A DNA stretch of 64,000 bases from Polytrichum commune (lineage: Eukaryota; Streptophyta; Polytrichopsida; Polytrichales; Polytrichaceae): positions 51,326,796 to 51,390,795 of the forward strand of contig OX485807.1 of assembly GCA_950295325.1 (NCBI GenBank), read 5' to 3'. The notes under the pieces were generated by a model, which was not told where the DNA came from, did not search any database, and worked only from the letters and a program-made list of their open reading frames with translations. The position numbers and the translations under genes are program-made. Shown piece after piece: positions 1-9,092 of the stretch (its first letter is position 1; each line of letters starts with the position of its first letter).

Positions 1-158
1 TCCACTTCCTCACCGGTTGCACCATCATCCCCACCATTGTTAATAGACTCAATGGCGGGGTCAACATCCTCTTCAACATGATCTTTGTTCCGTTTTGAGC
101 GTCGCAACTTTTTAGAAGTCCCCGCCTCACCATCGTTACCCGCACGTTTGGTAGCCAT
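1..158 (-). CDS. Gag N-terminus of a minus-strand Ty3/gypsy element (partial, open)
   Basis: This is the first 52 codons of a gag gene read leftward from an ATG at 158-156 and running off the window with no stop. The peptide starts MATKRAGNDGE and is rich in Lys, Arg, Asp and Glu, as is common at Gag N-termini. It follows a primer-binding site and an LTR, which fixes its identity by position. It aligns codon by codon with the dead gag starts of the plus-strand copies at 7625, 16847 and 18746. Where those copies carry TGA at codon 19, this one has CGA, and the E2 TAA at codon 5 is CGT here. It is therefore the least damaged member of the family in the window. Whether the rest of its gag-pol is intact cannot be seen. 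Confidence 0.75.
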   Translation of the reverse strand, partial: MATKRAGNDGEAGTSKKLRRSKRNKDHVEEDVDPAIESINNGGDDGATGEEV

Positions 159-194
159 CTCTCCTTCAAAGTGCTAGCTCAAAGACGAAACCCT

Positions 195-206
195 GCTCTG
201 ATACCA
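195..206 (-). other. Primer-binding site (initiator tRNA-Met type) of the minus-strand element
   Basis: The minus strand reads TGGTATCAGAGC, the usual complement of the 3' end of plant initiator tRNA-Met. It lies two bases inside the LTR end at 209. This sets the element's orientation and shows that the LTR at 209-1148 is its 5' LTR. Confidence 0.9.
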
Positions 207-208
207 CG

Positions 209-1148
209 TGTCGCGACCCTTGCTAGTTTTTCTCCACTTAGCTCAATCGCTTTCCAACTCTAGCAAGTGTCCCGAGCGCTAACCTGCACATCCCACGCAC
301 ATGCATGGTTAGCTTTCAAAACCGCGGACCTTCAATCCCATATTTGGTCACCAAACCCTCCTACACATGCATTCGGGACTCTTTCCCCTTAGTAGGTAAC
401 CCATCGCTAAGGTGGACTTCCATCCATGGAAGTCCACTCCCTACTTGGTCATAGTGTTGCTAGGACAACACTACAACCACCCGGAGCACATTGCCAAGTA
501 TGCTCCGGGGGGGTCGGTCGGCAAAGCCGCCTCACCCATATAAGCCTCTAGGACTTTTGGCGGGGCCCCTCCCCCACCGTCAACATCCCTTTTGTCTCTC
601 TACCAAGAGTTGGGGCCAAGTAGACATTTTCCCTTAGCCGCTGGGTCTAGAAGCCTCCCTGCAGCTTCAGACCTTCATAACTTCCACGTGCGGTCTCTGA
701 ATCTAACAACCAACCACTCTATCGTCATCTACATTTCACGTAGATCCCTATGGACACCTCACTTGCCCTATTCGGGCAAGTATTGAGGAAGTTATGCCTG
801 TTTAAACCTTTGCAGTCCCGGGAGCCACTCCCAGGCCCCTGCTGTTCCAGGGCGCTGTCCCGGGACAGCATCCCACTCAAAGTGCCATATCTCCTAGCTC
901 ACACCTCAGATTGAGGTGTTCTTTAGCATTCTAGAATCGGGACGCCATAAGCTACTCATAGCTTATGGCTTTACCCTCATGACTCCTAGTCTTTGTGGGT
1001 GGGAGGCGTTCTAAACGCCCGGGGCCCTCACCCACATTAGGATCACTTGGTCCCTCTCACCAATGGCGTCACAAGTCCCGGGTGTCACTCCGGGGTCCCC
1101 CTTGTGCCCATGGTGTTGCGGGCACTCCTCATGGAGAGGTGCGCGACA
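209..1148 (-). repeat. 5' LTR of the minus-strand element
   Basis: A 940-bp LTR in minus orientation with TGTCGC...GCGACA ends. It is the most divergent LTR of the family in the window. The outer end at 1148 abuts AAGTT (1149-1153). The uninterrupted paralogous site in E3 near 20053-20060 reads ...GGAAGTTGGTGG, so AAGTT is probably one half of a 5-bp target duplication whose partner lies left of the window. The short palindromes of the other LTRs are kept, with some arms changed in concert. Confidence 0.88.
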
Positions 1149-1313
1149 AAGTTGGTGGACAAACATGAAGAATGTCAAGGCAATCCAAAAGGAAAATTGG
1201 CCCTTGATTCAAAAAGGGCTTAGGTCATTTGTTGGCCTAGCCAATTAGTACCACCACTTCATTCGAAAGTTTTCTAAGGTTGCTAGGACCTTATTCAACT
1301 TATTGAGGAAAAT

Positions 1314-1741
1314 GGCTATCCCAAGTGTGGGATGAGCCTTGTCACCAAGCCTTTGGGGAGCTCAAAAACAAGTTCTCTTCGCCGCCCGTGCTTAAGTTCG
1401 CGGACTTTGACAAACCTTTTGAGGTGCATACGGGGGCGAGTAACTTTAGCATTGGCGGATGTTGAGGCAAAATGGATGGCCATTGCATATAAGAGCATGA
1501 AGCTCGATGGTTGTCCGACCTTGTCCAACTTATGCAAGAAATGGCTATCCCAAAAGTGGGATGAGCCTTGCCACCAAGTCTTTGGGGAGCTTAAGAGCAA
1601 GTGTTCTTAGACGCCCGTGCTCAAGTTCGCGGAGCTTGACAAACCTTTTGAGGTGCATACGGGGGTGAATGACTTTGCCAATGGTGGATTATGTGTAATT
1701 GGATGGCCATTGCATATGGGAGCATGAAGCTCGATGGTTGT
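1314..1741 (+). repeat. RNase H-region tandem repeat in E1 (2 units of about 229 bp)
   Basis: Two head-to-tail units begin at the GGCTATCC anchors at 1314 and 1543. Each encodes the step from the RT connection into RNase H, with residues like EWDEPCHQ, SSPPVLKFAEFDKPFEV and HTGAS. The usual catalytic motif at the last position is HTDAS, so the RNase H Asp is Gly here. The other copies carry 5, 5 and 3 units. Confidence 0.85.
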
Positions 1742-1834
1742 CAAAGAAGACAACCAACTCATGACAAAGAACTTCTTTGTCGTAGTGCATTGCTTGAAGA
1801 TGTGGCGACACTATTTGGGGTCGCACAAAGCAAA

Positions 1835-2810
1835 TGTCGCGCACCTCTCCATGAGGAGTGCCCGAAACACCATGGGCACAAGGGGGACCCCGGAGTGACA
1901 CCCGGGACTTGTGGCGCCGTTGGTGAGAGGGCCCAAGTGATCCTAGTGTGGGTGAGGGCCCCGGGCGTTGGGAACGCCTCCCACCCACGAAGACTAGGAG
2001 GCACAAGGGTAAGGCCATGAGCTATGCGTAGCTCATGGCGTGGTGATTCTAGAAAGCTCAAGAACACCTCAATCGGAGGTGTGAGCTAGGAGTTATGGCC
2101 ATTTGAGTGGGGCGCTGTCCCGGGACAGCGCCCTGGTACAGCAGTGCCTGGGAGTGATTCCCGGGACTGCCAAGGTTCAAACAGGCATAACTTCCTCAAT
2201 ACTTGCCCGAATGGGGCAAGTGAGGAGTCCATCGGCATCTACGTGAAGCGTAGATGAAGATGGAGTGGTTGGTTGTTATGATCAGACATCATACAAGGAA
2301 GTTATGATGGTCTGAAGCTGCTGGGGGGTTCTAGGCCCAGCAGCTAAAGGAAAATGTCCACTTGGCCCCAACTCTTGGTAGAGAGACAAGAGGTTGGTTG
2401 ACGGTGGGGTAGGGGCCCCGCGTGAAGTCCTAGAGGCTTATATGGGTGAGGTGGTGTGGCCTCACCCACCCGAGGCCGAACGGCACGGCCTCCATGGGCT
2501 TTGGCCCATTGTGAGGCCATAGTTGCCTAGTATGCTTCGGGTTGTTGTAGTGTTGCTCCGGCAACGCGATGATCAACATAAGATTGGACTTCCATGGATG
2601 GAAGTCCACATCTAAGGTTTGGTTACCGATTAAAGGGGTGAGTCCCGAAATCAAAGTAGGAGGGTTGGTTCCCCTCCTATGAACTAATGGTCCGGGGTTA
2701 GAGGAGCTAACCATTAGCATGGCGGTATGCGAAGGGTTAGCGACTCGTAACCTTTGCTAGAATTGAAAATTGGCAAGATGGTCAAGGGGGGGCTAGCAAG
2801 GGTTGCGACA
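1835..2810 (+). repeat. Solo LTR inserted in E1 RNase H, target duplication GCAAA
   Basis: A 976-bp LTR with TGTCGC/GCGACA ends, flanked by GCAAA at 1830-1834 and 2811-2815. The empty site is visible in the paralogous copies (for example ACAAAGCAAAGGTC near 10287), which confirms both boundaries. It has no primer-binding site or internal region, so it is a solo LTR left by LTR-LTR recombination after insertion. It shows the palindrome series well: arms at 2016-2037, 2064-2082, 2111-2132, 2202-2220, 2236-2256, 2317-2344, 2472-2492 and 2586-2607. Confidence 0.95.
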
Positions 2811-3592
2811 GCAAAGGTCTACATGGACAATGTGTCCTAAAAGAATTTTGACATTCAAGCGCAAGTGAGCGCCAAGGCATTGCGGTGGCATGATAGTTTG
2901 GCGCTTATGAAGGTGGATTTGATCCACAAACCGGACCATGGAAATGTGGTGCCGGATGCGTGAAGTACACCGGAAGAGTTCCAAGTAATGAGAACCATCC
3001 AAACCTTGTGGCTAATGTGTGCCGGCAAAGGAAACTTGTGATGCAAGATACGGGAGGGGTGAATTAACTACCCCAAAGCACAAAAGCTTTAAGGTGAGCT
3101 TCGCAAGAGCAAGGTGCTCAAAGAGGTTAAGTTGGTGGACGGATTGTTCAAGTGCAAGCAAAGTTGGGTGTATGTCCCACAAACCAAGTTGAGGCTATCG
3201 GTTTTGAAGAAGGAATATGATAGTCTTGTTGCCGGCCATAGAGAAGAAAGAAAAAACCGCCATAGAATGGTGTCAAAGAGGTACCATTGGCGGTGCATAA
3301 AGGAGGATATAGCCCACTTTGTGAAGGCGTGAATAAAGTGCCAAGTGAACCGAGCCTCTTACCAAAAGCAAGACGGTTTCTTGCAACCGTGCCTATCCCG
3401 TCGGCGCCATGGCATAGTATGTGCATGGACTTGATCACAAGTTTGCCGGAGTCACATGGGTATGATGCCATTTTATTGATGGTAGAGCGGTTTGCCAAGT
3501 TGGCACACATGGTGCCGATTGTGGGAACCGCCACCGCGTTGGAGACCGCATAGCCTTTTCTCAAAGGATGGTTGAGGCACCACGGGTTGCCA
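2811..3592 (+). pseudogene. E1 RNase H end and integrase N-terminal half
   Basis: Degenerate pol sequence. After the RNase H end comes a segment matching the sister copies: the stop in GTGTCCTAAAAG near 2830, the linker around 2955 that in gypsy elements ends in a D-A-L-S-R type motif, and a region corresponding to the integrase zinc-binding domain. The first integrase catalytic Asp lies in MCMDLITSLPES near 3420-3455. TAG at 3551-3553 closes the frame and occurs in all four copies. The solo LTR at 3593 splits the integrase core. Confidence 0.8.
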
Positions 3593-4563
3593 TGTTGCAA
3601 CCCTGCTAGCCCCCCTTGACAATCTTGCCAATTTTCAATTCTAGCAAAGGTTACGAGTGCTAACCATTCGCATTCCGCCATGCTAATGATTAGCTCCTCT
3701 TACCCCGGACCTTATAGTTCATAGGAGGGAACCAACCCTCCTACTTTGCTTTCGGGACTCACCCCTTAATCGGTAACCCATTCCTAGATGTGGACTTCCA
3801 TCCATGGAAGTCCAATCCCATGTTGATCATCGCATTGCCGGAGCAACACTACAACAACCCGAACCATACTAGGCAACTATGGCCTCACAATGGGCCAAAG
3901 CCCATGGAGGCCTTGCCGTTCGGCCTCGGGTGGGTGAGGCCACACCACCTCACCCATATAAGCCTCTAGGACTTCACGCGGGGCCCCTACCCCACCGTCA
4001 ACCAACCTCTTGTCTCTCTACCAAGAGTTGGGGCTAAGTGGACATTTTCCCTTAGCCACTGGGCCTAGAAGCCCCCACAGCTTCAGACCATCATAACTTC
4101 CTTGTATGATGTCTGATGCTAACACTTGACCACTCCATCTTTATTAACGCTTCACGTAGATGCCGATGGACTCCTCACTTGCCCCATTCGGGCAAGTGGT
4201 GAGGAAGTTATGCCTGTTTGAACCTTGGCAGTCCCGGGAATCACTCCCAGGCACTGCTGTACCAGGGCGCTGTCCCGGGACAACGCCCCACTCAAATGGC
4301 CATAACTCCTAGCTCACACCTCCAATTGAGGTGATCTTGAGCATTCTAGAATCACCACGCTATGAGCTACGCATAGCTCATGGCCTTACCCTTGTGCCTC
4401 CTAGTCTCCGTGGGTGGGAGGCGTTCCCAACGCCCGGGGCCCTCACCCACACTAGGATCACTTGGGCCCTCTCACCAACGGCGCCACCAGTCCCGGGTGT
4501 CACTCCGGGGTCCCCCTTGTGCCCATGGTGTTTCGGGCACTCCTCATGGAGAGGTGCGCGACA
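3593..4563 (-). repeat. Solo LTR inserted in E1 integrase, target duplication TGCCA
   Basis: A 971-bp LTR in minus orientation. Its right end is GCGACA and its left end has mutated to TGTTGC. TGCCA flanks it at 3588-3592 and 4564-4568. The empty site GGTTGCCAAGAGTG is intact in E2 (near 11069), E3 and E4. There is no internal sequence. Confidence 0.95.
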
Positions 4564-5505
4564 TGCCAAGAGTGATTGTGTGGGATCAAGATCCAAAGTT
4601 CACAAGTGCATTTTCAATGCATTTCTCTAAGGAGGTAAGAATAAAACTAAGGTTTAGCACGGCCTTGCATTCCCAAATGAATGGGAAAGCGGAGCGTGTG
4701 AATGGAGTCTTGAAGCAATACTTGAGGAACTTGGTGGGGGCGGACCAAGGAGATTGGGCGGACTATGCGGGTCGAGCGGAGTGTAATTGCAATGTAGCCA
4801 CGCACTTGGCTACCAAGGGGTGGTCATTCGTGGTAGCTTATGGAGTGGATGCGCTCCAACCTATTAACCTAGCTCTCGAGGGGGCACATTTAACACTAGA
4901 GTTCAACCTAGATGGTGAGGACTTGGCCAAGGATGGTAAACAAGTCTTGGAGATGACCAAGTTGTTGGTGGAGAAAGCCCGAAGGTGCTACGGAGTGCAA
5001 GTCAATGCCGGAAGACGCGAAGTGGAGAATGAGGTGGGCCAAAAGGTGTTGTTGAATGTAAACAACTTCACTTAGCCGAAAGGCCTCACTCCAAAGTTCA
5101 TGTCCAAAATTGGAACTCCGTTTCCCATTGTGGAACAAATGTTCAAGGACATGTATAAGTTGGAATTACCGCCGGAGATCAAAGTGCATCCGACATTTCA
5201 TGTCTCATTCCTAAAGCCATTTAAGGACAACACCTTGTGGCCCGATCACAAGCAAGTGATTGGGCCACCTCCCGACCTTGTGGAGGTCATTTGGAACATG
5301 AGGTAGGAGGGCATCCTCAAGTGTAGGAAGCCCAAGTGAAAAGGAAAGAAAATGTACAAAGGAGTAGTTGGTGAAATGATGAGGATACCATGAGAAAGAA
5401 GCCGTTTGGGTAGCGCCAAGAGACATGATGAACGCCAAGGAATTGGTAAGGCACTTTGAAGAAACTAAGGCTAGACATTCCAATAAAATGAAGCGTAGGC
5501 ATTGA
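4564..5505 (+). pseudogene. E1 integrase core C-half and chromodomain-like tail
   Basis: The frame from about 4564 encodes the second catalytic Asp region (DQDPKFTS) and the catalytic Glu region (MNGKAERVNGVLKQYL), as in gypsy integrases. TAG follows at 5073-5075. Later segments resemble the gypsy integrase C-terminus (PPEIKVHPTFHVS) and a chromodomain: LVK at 5368-5376, two TGA codons at 5377-5382 where chromodomains have aromatic residues, then GY and EAVWVA to a stop at 5503-5505. In the other copies the first of these TGA codons is TGG. The chromodomain places the family among the chromoviruses. Confidence 0.8.
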
Positions 5506-6325
5506 TGAGGACATCAATCTCCTTTAGTGAGGGGGAGAGACGTACGCTACTAGCGTACGTAACTTCGAGGTTAATTATTCCACAACATGAACTTGATCTT
5601 TGGGTTGAGGGAATAAAGTCCAAACTTTAGTGGTGCAAAGAGAAAAGTATGAGATGAGGTCCTAGTCTTGTACTTGTGCTTGGTTAATGGAAGAGGGGGA
5701 ATAGACATGCCAAACTAGGTTGGGTAAGCCGAGTAATTGGGGGCCATGGCTTGGAGGGGCCTTGGATAAAACCAAGAAACTTCTTAGTTGTGGGCTTGTC
5801 CGGGCGGGGACAAGGTGATGGCGCGTGCTCATAAAAGTGCTACCCGCGAGCTAACGAGAGTTGGCGCATGGGAGTCATGAACCCATGTCTCGAGAGAGCA
5901 AAGTGGGAACCGAGTCGGGCGGGACTTGGCATCACTCCCGTGCGATCGAGGCGTGGCTTAACAATGGAAAGCCATCTCGGAGTTGCAACCGAGACAACTT
6001 AGTGGAAGCGTTGAGGTCTCGCCTAGATGTGTCACGTTAGGCTAGTGGAGCCTAACGGGGGAGGCCCCAAAGGAGGGGCAACCCAAGTGAGTCCCAAAGT
6101 AGGTGGGTCTAGTGTAGGTTAGGTCCTTGGAGGAGAGATCCAAGGTCGCTAACGGACCACCTAGGAACGACACCTTTGGGACTATGCCAAATTTGAAGAT
6201 GCATTGTGGGGGTCGCGCCCTAAGGTAAACACAATGCCGCACCATAGAGGATGGCAACTTGAGAATTGGTGTGCCGACTACGAGTATAGTCGATGAGGGC
6301 ATCGACTCCGTTTGGTGGGGGTGAG
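5506..6325 (+). other. E1 noncoding 3' region and polypurine tract
   Basis: About 820 bp without a supported reading frame between the end of the chromodomain and the LTR. It is conserved in E2, E3 and E4 and ends in a purine-rich GGTGGGGGTGAG directly before TGTCGC. That fits the polypurine tract that primes plus-strand synthesis. Confidence 0.7.
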
Positions 6326-7573
6326 TGTCGCGCACCTCTCCATGAGGTGTGCCCGAAACACCATGGGCACAAAGGGGACCCCGGAGTGACACCCGGGACT
6401 TGTGGCGCCATTGGTGAGAGGGCCCAAGTGATCCTAGTGCGGGTGAGGGCCCCGGGCGTTGGGAACGCCTCCCACCCACAAAGACTAGGAGGCACAAGGG
6501 TAAGGCCATGAGCTATGCGTAGCTCATGGCGTGGTGATTCTAGAAAGCTCAAGAACACCTCAATCGGAGGTGTGAGCTAGGAGTTATGGGCATTTGAGTG
6601 GGGCTGTCCCGGGACAGCGCCCTGGTACAGCAGTGCCTGGGAGTGATTCCCAGGACTGCCAAGGTTCAAACAGGCATAACTTCCTCAAGACTTGCTCGAA
6701 TGGGGCAAGTGAGGAGTCCATCGGCATCTACGTGAAGCGTAGATGAGGACGGAGTGGTTGGTGGTTATGATCAGACATCATACAGGGAAGTTATGATGGT
6801 CTGAAGCTGCTGGGGGGTTCTAGGCCCAGCAGCTAAAGGAAAATGTCCACTTGGCCCCAACTCTTGGTAGAGAGACAAGAGGTTGGTTGACGGTGGGGTA
6901 GGGGCCCCGCATGAAGTCCTAGAGGCTTATATGGGTGAGGTGGTGTGGCCTCATAACGTCCTCATAACTTGCCCAAATGGGGCAAGTGAGGAGTCCATCG
7001 GCATCTACGTGAAACGTAGATGAAGATGGAGGGGTTGGTTGCTAGCCTCGAACATCATACAAGGAAGTTATGATGGTCTGAAGCTGCTAGAGGCTTCTTA
7101 GCCCAGCGGCTAAGGGAGAATGTCCACTTGGCCCCAACTCTTGGTGGAGAGACAAGAGGTTGGTTGACGGTGGGGTAGGGGCCCCGTGTAAAGTCCTAGA
7201 GGCTTATATGGGTGAGGTGGTGTGGCCTCACCCACCCGAGGCCGAACGGCACGGCCTCCATGGGCATTGGCCCATTGTGAGGCCATAGTTGCCTAGTATG
7301 GTTTGGGTTGTTGTAGTGTTGCTCCGGCAATGCGATGAGCAACATAGGATTGGACTTCCATGGATGGAAGTCCACATCTAAGGAATGGTTACCGATTAAG
7401 GGGTGAGTCCCAAAAGCAAAGTAGGAGGGTTGGTTCCCTCCTATGAACTATAAGGTCCGTGGTAGGAGGAGCTAATCATTGGCATGGCGGAATGCGAATG
7501 GTTAGCGCTCGTAACCTTTGCTAAAATTGAAAATTGGCAAGATTGTCAAGGGGGCTTAGCAAGGGTTGCGACA
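6326..7573 (+). repeat. Shared LTR between E1 and E2, with internal duplication
   Basis: A 1,248-bp LTR preceded by the E1 polypurine tract and followed by the E2 primer-binding site, so it serves as 3' LTR of one copy and 5' LTR of the next. It is about 275 bp longer than its relatives because of a tandem duplication with junction near 6952 (unit about 6675-6951 repeated at 6952-7228). The two halves carry different sequence variants. There are no matching 5-bp duplications around it (GTGAG before), which is against a simple insertion. Confidence 0.9.
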
Positions 7574-7575
7574 CG

Positions 7576-7587
7576 TGGTATCAGAGC
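7576..7587 (+). other. Primer-binding site of E2
   Basis: TGGTATCAGAGC lies two bases after the LTR end GCGACA, complementary to plant initiator tRNA-Met. The same site follows the LTRs at 15804-16795 (site 16798-16809) and 17723-18694 (site 18697-18708). Confidence 0.92.
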
Positions 7588-7624
7588 AGGGTTCCAATTT
7601 TTGAGCTAGCACTTTGAGGGAAGC

Positions 7625-8725
7625 ATGGCTATGAAATAAGCGGGTTATGATGGTGACCCGGGGTTTCCAAAAGGTTGTGAGGCTCAAATTGGAACAAAGA
7701 TCATGTGTAAATGGAATTTGACCATACCATTGATTCTAATGACAATGGTGGGCATGATGGTGGATTCGGTAAGGAAAATGGTGGAGTCCTTTGAAAGGGG
7801 TCCCGCACACCTCAAAAAGCATTTGGGGCCTAGAATACCGAATGCACCCAAAACCTTGGAGGGCATTAATGTTGGATTGAAATTCCAATTCCAAATGCTT
7901 GGAAGGTATTGATGTTGGAATGAATTTGGTGGAAATGAGGCGTCCGGGCCTCTTAAGGCGTATATGCGCGCATTTCACACCCGAATGAATTGTACATCTT
8001 AGATGAACGAGCTTTCTAAGAAATGCATCGTTTTAGGTGGGTTTCAAAAGCGGGTGGTGAATACCAAGTTCAAATTTCCAAAGTTTATTGAGGTTGTGGC
8101 GGGGATCATCAAAATTGCCATGAGCATCAAGGCCGATGACCCCATTAAGCAATTTGGCGGTGCGTTACAACAATGGACGTTGAGGGGAGATAGGTACCCC
8201 GCCAAATAATACTTGTGCCGCGAACCGAATGTAAGACGATGACATTGTGGCCAAGGCTAGTAGCCTTAAGCCGAGGCCAAGTCTTTTGTACCTTGAGGCT
8301 CAAATGAATGGGAGAAATGTCTCATGTATTGACAAAGAACTACCACTCCTTCTTGAGCCCAAAACTCATAAGGGAGTTGGGGCTTGCCGATGGGTAGAGC
8401 GGGCAAGCCCACCAAGGTGCGGTTTGGAAAGGGCAAACCGCATGAGACAAAGGAGGTCGCGATGCATGTAACCTTTCAATGTGGGACATTGGATTTTTGT
8501 CAAAATTTCACACCATGTGAAATAGATGAAATGCATGTCATTGTGAAGGCCGCCTTCTTTGAAACTCACATGATAGATGTGAGGTGCAAGCCGGTGTGCT
8601 TGCGGTGCATTATGATGTGTCATAATGGCAAAGAATTGAAGTTCAAATTAACAAGGACTCCTATGGTAGGAGGACCTAAGTTGAATTTGGTCTTAATGGA
8701 CCGAATGAAAAAAAAAAAAACATAA
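7625..8725 (+). pseudogene. E2 gag and protease-like remnant
   Basis: The gag ATG at 7625 is followed by TAA after four codons. A one-base loss puts the TGA shared with E3 and E4 at 7678-7680. Further on, frames around 8003-8209 and 8384-8725 keep recognisable pieces. The second contains CRFGKG-like and HMIDVRCKPVCLRCIM segments, which I read as the protease-to-RT linker of a gypsy polyprotein. The A-run at 8709-8720 has slipped to different lengths among copies. No Asp-Ser/Thr-Gly protease motif could be seen with confidence. Confidence 0.6.
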
Positions 8726-9092
8726 TGGTCGTGGTTCAATTGGAGCAACTCCAAGGAACGTATGGGGAGGCTAGGAAAGATGGGCCTCCCCCACACCACA
8801 TTGGTGGGACGTTGGTGAGATACAAGGATGTATTCACCAATGTGTTGCCCAAAAAGTTACCGCCAAGGAGTGAAAAATAACTTTGCTCAACGAGAGATTG
8901 AGTTCTTGAGGTATGTGGTGACAAAGGGCATTGGTGGATGAGCATGAAGAATGTCAAAGCAATCCAAAAGGAGAATTGGCCCTTCATTCAAAAAAAGCTT
9001 AGGTCATTTGTTGGCCTAGCCAACTACTACCACCACTTCATTCGAGAGTTTTCGAAGGTTGCTAGGACCTTATTCAACTTATTGAGGGAAAT

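Larger units (their letters stand above)
1149..6325 (+). mobile_element. E1: degenerate gypsy/chromovirus copy, 3' part, with nested LTRs
   Basis: This is the 3' part of a plus-strand gypsy element. It starts in the linker after the reverse transcriptase, where the minus-strand element has inserted. It continues through two RNase H repeat units, the RNase H end, the integrase, a chromodomain-like tail ending at 5505, and a noncoding 3' region to the purine-rich tract GGTGGGGGTGAG before the LTR at 6326. It is interrupted by solo LTRs at 1835-2810 and 3593-4563. In-frame stops include TAG at 3551 and 5073 and adjacent TGA TGA at 5377-5382, so it makes no polyprotein. Its own 5' LTR and gag are not in the window. 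Confidence 0.85.

Noticed and set aside
1689-2067. Recurring frames of 60-230 codons in the LTRs (for example those starting MALPLCLLV or MFLSFLESPRHELR)
   Set aside because: They occur in every LTR copy on both strands and join unrelated flanking sequence. They are open by chance in GC-rich palindromic LTR DNA and have no protein features.
2111-2132. The 22-bp perfect palindrome as a bacterial-type operator
   Set aside because: It is one of many palindromes in a plant LTR. Nothing suggests a prokaryotic regulator.
4380-5075. A 231-codon frame fusing LTR sequence to integrase
   Set aside because: It is created by the solo LTR insertion at 3593-4563. Only the part after 4564 is integrase, and it ends at a TAG shared with sister copies.
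6326-7573. An independent solo LTR insertion between E1 and E2
   Set aside because: It has a polypurine tract on one side, a primer-binding site on the other and no target duplication, so it is a shared LTR.
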